A stretch of DNA of 9,642 nucleotides. Source: Lachnospiraceae bacterium UBA7598. Its GTDB lineage: Bacteria; Bacillota; Clostridia; Lachnospirales; Lachnospiraceae. Under the pieces are notes generated by a model. The model did no database searches and had not been told where the DNA came from. It was given only the letters and a program-made list of their open reading frames with translations. A program made the translations under genes and the position numbers. Below are positions 6,964 to 9,642 of this stretch, in pieces (the stretch's first letter is position 1; every line of letters begins with the position of its first letter). Location: assembly GCA_002474415.1 (NCBI GenBank), contig DLQV01000089.1:1-9642 (forward strand), in the 5' to 3' direction.

Positions 6964-8238
6964 ATGAGCTATACTAAGGATATGAAAAAAGAAAGAATAC
7001 GAAAATCAATTACATATGTATGTCTGCTCCTTTTGCTCACACTGCTTGTGGCATGTGGAAAGCAGGAGGAGACGACAGACGATGGAATTACTTATTTCCA
7101 TCATTCCATTGCGGGACAAAATACACAGGAGACACAGGAAAATTCCACGGAAACAGAAAAATCCGAAGAATTTCTGCTGACTGCAGTTGATCAGATAGAA
7201 GAAAGCTTTCAGCTGTATCGGTATGCGGATGGCATGGAATACCGGTATTATTATGGAACCGGTACGCGTTTTTATGACAAATACGGAAACCGGACACCCG
7301 TGACCAGTTTTGAACCGGGGCTGCTTGTGACCATCGGGGATGTGGACAGTGAGGGGATTCTCACGGAAGCCCGGATTTCCGATCAGGCATGGGTATACGA
7401 TAACATCACCCGGTTTTCGGTGAATCCGGATCTGGACATGCTAAAGATTGGGGATGGAAAATATCGCTATACAGACGATACCATCGTGTTTTCCGGAGAT
7501 CAAAGAATCCAGATGACAGATCTGGCCGAGGGGGATACGTTAAGTGTTGTTGGCCGGGACAAAAATATTCTGTCCGTGCGCGTGACTACCGCACAGGGAA
7601 CACTGGCATTGTCGAATACGGAACTGTTTGAAGGAAGTTTTTTGCAGCTGGGAACACGGATCTTTGCAGAAATCACGCCAGATATGGAAATTCAGGTGCC
7701 AGAAGGAACGTATGAGCTTCGCGTGGCCAATGACGGATGGGGTGGAAGTAAAGAAGTGACGATCACGCGTGGGGAGACTACGAATGTGGATCTTGACACG
7801 TTAAAGGGAAAAGGACCATCTTACGGAAAGATACAGTTTGTCATTGATGCCAAAGATGCGGTGCTTTCCATTGATGGGAAAGAAACGGACTATGAGAAGC
7901 CGGTAAAATTAACCTATGGAAGCCATACGATTACGGTAAATTCTCCGGATTACGATACCTGGACGCGGAATTTATATGTTAATTCCGAGAAATCCACGAT
8001 AGTTATCAATCTTGCGGACGAAGATTCCAACGAAACAGGCAGCAGTCAGAGTAGCCAGAGCAGTTCACAGACCAATAGTCAGAGCAGTTCACAAAGCAGC
8101 AGCCAGAGCAGCAGTCAGAGCAGCTCACAGGAAAGTTCCAGCAGTCAGAGTGAGTCCAAAAACCGGCAGGAGGAACTTGATACACTCAAAGATCTGATTT
8201 CCAGCATGACATCCTCCAGCTCGCTTGTGTCAAAATGA
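6964..8238 (+). CDS. Lipoprotein with two PEGA-like domains and a Ser/Gln repeat tail
   Basis: 424 residues, predicted to be membrane-anchored on the outside of the cell. A basic N-terminus is followed by a hydrophobic stretch and the lipobox LVAC with Cys31, so signal peptidase II processing is expected. Residues ~55-205 form a beta-rich region I do not recognise. Residues ~212-278 and ~288-350 look like two PEGA domains (IQVPEGTYELRVAN with a WGGSKEVTITRGE strand; AVLSIDGKETDYEKPVKL with YGSHTITVNSPDYDTW). These often sit on the outer surface and may bind wall polymers or proteins, but the ligand is unknown. Residues 360-398 are a Ser/Gln low-complexity repeat, then a short polar tail with a possible helix. 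The start is uncertain: ATG 6964 and ATG 6982 (giving MKKERIRK) are both possible and neither has a well-spaced SD. It follows the CotS-like gene by 3 nt, suggesting one transcript. No function can be assigned. Confidence 0.82.
   Translation: MSYTKDMKKERIRKSITYVCLLLLLTLLVACGKQEETTDDGITYFHHSIAGQNTQETQENSTETEKSEEFLLTAVDQIEESFQLYRYADGMEYRYYYGTGTRFYDKYGNRTPVTSFEPGLLVTIGDVDSEGILTEARISDQAWVYDNITRFSVNPDLDMLKIGDGKYRYTDDTIVFSGDQRIQMTDLAEGDTLSVVGRDKNILSVRVTTAQGTLALSNTELFEGSFLQLGTRIFAEITPDMEIQVPEGTYELRVANDGWGGSKEVTITRGETTNVDLDTLKGKGPSYGKIQFVIDAKDAVLSIDGKETDYEKPVKLTYGSHTITVNSPDYDTWTRNLYVNSEKSTIVINLADEDSNETGSSQSSQSSSQTNSQSSSQSSSQSSSQSSSQESSSSQSESKNRQEELDTLKDLISSMTSSSSLVSK
8041..8157 (+). repeat. Degenerate 12-bp coding repeat (SSSQ units) in the lipoprotein gene
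   Basis: Tandem units read as AGC-AGN-NNN-CAG variants encode about nine imperfect SSQ/SSSQ repeats. Ser codons alternate between AGC, AGT, TCA and TCC, and Gln is nearly always CAG. The DNA has diverged at synonymous positions while the amino-acid pattern is kept. The unit length is a multiple of three, so slippage would change length without a frameshift. Confidence 0.85.
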
Positions 8239-8304
8239 CGATTTTTCAGACAGAATTTTGGTTGTTTTTAAGTGCTCAAAAGCCCGAAAATATCGCATTT
8301 TTCC

Positions 8305-8333
8305 TTGACAAAAGGATGGAAAACAAGTATAAA
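8305..8333 (+). promoter_or_regulatory. SigA-type promoter P1 of the HU gene
   Basis: TTGACA (8305-8310), exactly 17 nt, then TATAAA (8328-8333): a perfect -35 and 5 of 6 at -10 with the ideal spacer. The predicted start near 8340 gives a leader of about 65 nt. It lies just after the lipoprotein gene, as expected for an abundant housekeeping protein. Confidence 0.8.
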
Positions 8334-8349
8334 TAGATTTGTAAGTAAT

Positions 8350-8377
8350 TTGAGAGAAGGAACTCGAATTATATAAT
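8350..8377 (+). promoter_or_regulatory. Possible second SigA-type promoter P2 of the HU gene
   Basis: TTGAGA (8350-8355), 16 nt, then TATAAT (8372-8377): 5 of 6 and 6 of 6 matches. The start would be near 8384, giving a short leader that still includes the SD AGGAGG at 8390-8395. The AT-rich leader could throw up a -10 by chance, so this is less certain than P1. Confidence 0.45.
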
Positions 8378-8404
8378 ATAGGAATCCATAGGAGGAATTT
8401 TAAC

Positions 8405-8677
8405 ATGAACAAAGCAGAGTTAGTTGCAGCAGTAGCTGAGAAGGCAGAGATTTCAAAGAAAGACGCTGAAGCAGCAGTTAAGGCATTCACAGATGTTGTT
8501 GCTGAGGAGCTGAAGAAGGGTGAAAAGATCCAGTTAGTTGGATTCGGTACTTTCGAGGTTTCTGAGAGAGCAGCAAGAGTTGGAAGAAACCCACAGACAA
8601 AGCAGGAAATCACAATCCCAGCTTCTAAGGCACCGAAGTTTAAAGCAGGTAAGGCTTTAAAGGATTCCCTGAACTAA
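8405..8677 (+). CDS. hup: HU family DNA-binding protein
   Basis: 90-residue nucleoid protein that bends and compacts DNA without sequence specificity, as a dimer. It has the full HU length and pattern: helices starting [14 protein letters not shown], the VGFGTFEV turn at 45-52, the beta-arm with RNPQT at 61-65 (the intercalating Pro63), and the C-terminal [10 protein letters not shown] helix. The start ATG at 8405 has a strong SD (AGGAGG, 8390-8395). Codon choice is narrow (GCA, GTT, AAG, CAG), unlike the more mixed use in neighbours, as expected of a highly expressed gene. It has one or two promoters of its own and a strong terminator, so it probably forms a single-gene unit, with read-through into rqcP possible. 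Confidence 0.97.
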   Translation: MNKAELVAAVAEKAEISKKDAEAAVKAFTDVVAEELKKGEKIQLVGFGTFEVSERAARVGRNPQTKQEITIPASKAPKFKAGKALKDSLN

Positions 8678-8698
8678 TTCTGGTGGAAGAATATGTGG

Positions 8699-8728
8699 GA
8701 GAGCGTCATTGGACGCTCTCTTTTCTAT
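8699..8728 (+). terminator. Intrinsic terminator after HU
   Basis: A perfect 9-bp stem, GAGAGCGTC (8699-8707) and GACGCTCTC (8712-8720), with an ATTG loop, followed by TTTTCTAT. It begins about 20 nt after the HU stop. The U tract is interrupted by one C, so some read-through into rqcP, whose SD starts at 8732, is plausible. Confidence 0.9.
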
Positions 8729-8744
8729 TATAAGGAGAAATGAT

Positions 8745-8987
8745 ATGAGATTAGATAAATATTTAAAGGTATCCCGTCTGATCAAGAGAAGGACGGTAGC
8801 CAATGAAGCCTGCGATGCAGGACGAGTTATGGTAAACGGAAAACCAGCCAAAGCCTCTACCAATGTAAAAGTGGGGGATGAGATAGAAATTTTATTTGGA
8901 CAGAAATCGGTAAAGGTTCGTGTTACCGATATACAGGATACAACCAAAAAGGAACAGGCGAAAGATCTGTTTGAATACATATCTTAG
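8745..8987 (+). CDS. rqcP: S4-domain ribosome-rescue protein RqcP (YabO/Hsp15-like)
   Basis: 80-residue RNA-binding protein. In Firmicutes, RqcP works with RqcH on 50S subunits carrying stalled nascent chains, supporting addition of C-terminal Ala tails in ribosome quality control; this role is assigned by family. The S4 fold fills residues ~1-60: [16 protein letters not shown], then [18 protein letters not shown] and the VGDEIEI strand, followed by a short charged tail. The ATG at 8745 is preceded by AAGGAG (8732-8737) with 7-nt spacing. The frame is open upstream to a TTG at 8709, but that lies in the terminator loop and is rejected. The gene sits between HU and yabP, as in many Clostridia. 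I see no convincing promoter of its own; it may rely on read-through past the HU terminator. Confidence 0.93.
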   Translation: MRLDKYLKVSRLIKRRTVANEACDAGRVMVNGKPAKASTNVKVGDEIEILFGQKSVKVRVTDIQDTTKKEQAKDLFEYIS

Positions 8988-9005
8988 AAAAGCGGCGCAT
9001 ACTCT
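8977..9005 (+). promoter_or_regulatory. Candidate SigE promoter for yabP-yabQ
   Basis: ACATATC (8977-8983), 14 nt, then CATACTCT (8998-9005), overlapping the rqcP 3' end. Against the Bacillus SigE consensus KMATATT / 14-15 / CATACAnT this is 5 of 7 and 6 of 7 with correct spacing. yabP and yabQ are SigE genes in Bacillus. Against it, the predicted start near 9012 falls at the SD (AGGAGGG, 9011-9017), leaving almost no leader. Confidence 0.4.
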
Positions 9006-9024
9006 TTAACAGGAGGGCGCTTGT

Positions 9025-9303
9025 ATGGAAGAAAGAGGACAGTCAAACAGCGCAGGACAGCATAAGCTGATCCTGCAGAACCGGAAAAGCGGAAGTTTTA
9101 CCGGGGTAACGGATGTGGTCAATTTTGATGCAAATGAAATTATCCTTGAGACGGAACTCGGAAGACTGACCATTAAGGGGAAAGAGCTTCACGTAAACCG
9201 GTTGGATCTGCAGAAAAAAGAAGTAGAGATAGACGGAACCGTGGATATGCTGCAATATTCCGGAACACCGGGCCGTGGTGTGTTTGGGAAGTGGTTCGGG
9301 TAA
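9025..9303 (+). CDS. yabP: Sporulation protein YabP
   Basis: 92-residue small protein of the YabP/YqfC family, made in the mother cell during sporulation in Bacillus and linked to spore envelope assembly. The exact biochemical role is not established. The sequence shows the family pattern: HKLILQNRKSGSFTGVTDV, a VNFDANEIILETELG strand pair, LTIKGKELHVNRLDL, and an EIDGTVDMLQYS end, finishing with a short Gly/Phe-rich tail. No signal peptide or membrane helix is seen. The ATG at 9025 is preceded by AGGAGGG (9011-9017). It lies 37 nt after rqcP and is followed directly by yabQ in the same frame. Confidence 0.93.
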   Translation: MEERGQSNSAGQHKLILQNRKSGSFTGVTDVVNFDANEIILETELGRLTIKGKELHVNRLDLQKKEVEIDGTVDMLQYSGTPGRGVFGKWFG

Positions 9304-9642
9304 GTGGAAGAAAGCAGGATTTTTGCACAGTTTTTTTTGTTTGGGATCATTGCATTTGCTTTATATGATGGAATTCGTGTTATCCGCAGAATTTTTCCAC
9401 ATGGAATATTTATGATCTCCATGGAGGATCTGGTATACTGGCTGGTCGTTTCCCTTTGTTTTTTTCTGCATCTTTGTCAGGTAAATAATGGAAAGATCCG
9501 GGGGTATGTGATTCTGGGATGCCTTCTGGGTGCCTGGATCTATTACAGTTTCTGCAGTCGGTTTGTGATGCGGTATCTGACGGAAAAGATTCATTATCTG
9601 AAAAAGAGGTTGAAAAAATTCCGGGAAATGACTACAATAAAG
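9304..9642 (+). CDS. yabQ: Spore cortex biosynthesis protein YabQ, 3' truncated by window edge
   Basis: Open frame of 113 codons from GTG 9304 to the window end with no stop. YabQ is a polytopic membrane protein needed for cortex formation in Bacillus spores. The translation shows the family layout: an N-terminal hydrophobic helix (AQFFLFGIIAFALYDGIR) followed by RVIRR, then EDLVYWLVVSLCFFLHL as a second membrane segment, then GKIRGYVILGCLLGAWIYY as a third. A basic region (YLKKRLKKFR) closes the visible part. The start must be at or after 9304, because the preceding in-frame codon is the yabP TAA. GTG is the first candidate and keeps the full first helix. It has no strong SD, so translation is probably coupled to termination of yabP. 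Confidence 0.87.
   Translation, partial: MEESRIFAQFFLFGIIAFALYDGIRVIRRIFPHGIFMISMEDLVYWLVVSLCFFLHLCQVNNGKIRGYVILGCLLGAWIYYSFCSRFVMRYLTEKIHYLKKRLKKFREMTTIK

Noticed and set aside
6970..6975. TATACT as a -10 box for the lipoprotein gene
   Set aside because: No -35 element at suitable distance, and it lies inside the possible coding start; likely chance.
8041..8157. CRISPR-like or non-coding tandem array
   Set aside because: Units are 12 bp without spacers and stay in frame within the lipoprotein gene.
8012..8197. Arg/Ala-rich frame over the Ser/Gln repeat
   Set aside because: It is the shifted reading of the repeat (AGC-CAG read out of frame); no SD.
8239..8300. AT-rich inverted repeat (8239-8247 with 8286-8295, followed by CATTTTTCC) as terminator of the lipoprotein gene
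   Set aside because: Only about nine weak pairs with a bulge and a loop near 40 nt; not convincing as a terminator.
8709..8744. Upstream extension of RqcP from a TTG start
   Set aside because: The TTG lies in the loop of the HU terminator, has no SD, and the added residues do not belong to the S4 family; ATG 8745 has a good SD.
1..9642. Defence island, prophage, transposon or biosynthetic cluster
   Set aside because: No transposase, integrase, nuclease, toxin-antitoxin or biosynthetic genes, and no terminal repeats; all genes fit a conserved chromosomal setting.

Overview
The window looks like a chromosomal segment from an anaerobic, spore-forming member of the Clostridia, most likely a Lachnospiraceae (Roseburia/Blautia/Dorea-like) gut bacterium. 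The grounds are the archaeal/eukaryal-type prolyl-tRNA synthetase, the HD-type CCA-adding enzyme, a CotS-family spore coat protein, and the run HU - RqcP - YabP - YabQ, which is a conserved sporulation neighbourhood in Firmicutes. All genes lie on the + strand. Nothing suggests phage, IS elements, CRISPR or recent transfer. Gene density is very high; the longest gene-free stretch is the 166 bp leader of the HU gene.

Layout. (1) 1-5927 is an apparent operon: the 3' part of proS, a 1103-residue signalling protein (degenerate ATPase-like region, TPR repeats, GAF-like domain, C-terminal GGDEF diguanylate cyclase), then cca, which overlaps the signalling gene by ATGA. A c-di-GMP enzyme is thus embedded between two tRNA-related genes. 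(2) 5928-5985 is a short gap with a 16-bp RNA hairpin whose 3' arm contains the Shine-Dalgarno of the next gene and whose 5' arm contains a possible SigE-like -10. (3) 5986-8238 holds a CotS-family kinase-fold protein with altered active-site positions and, immediately after it, a lipoprotein with two PEGA-like domains and a Ser/Gln repeat tail. (4) 8239-8404 holds two candidate SigA-type promoters in tandem before the HU gene, which is closed by a perfect 9-bp intrinsic terminator. (5) 8745-9642 holds rqcP (ribosome rescue), yabP and the 5' part of yabQ (spore envelope/cortex). yabQ runs off the window end and starts directly after the yabP stop.

The window joins translation (ProRS, CCA enzyme, RqcP), second-messenger signalling and sporulation. 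I see no wholly new system. The most unusual items are the SD-masking hairpin/promoter arrangement before the CotS-like gene, the GGDEF protein with a dead-looking STAND-type N-terminus and no canonical I-site, and the kinase-fold coat protein that has lost expected catalytic residues.
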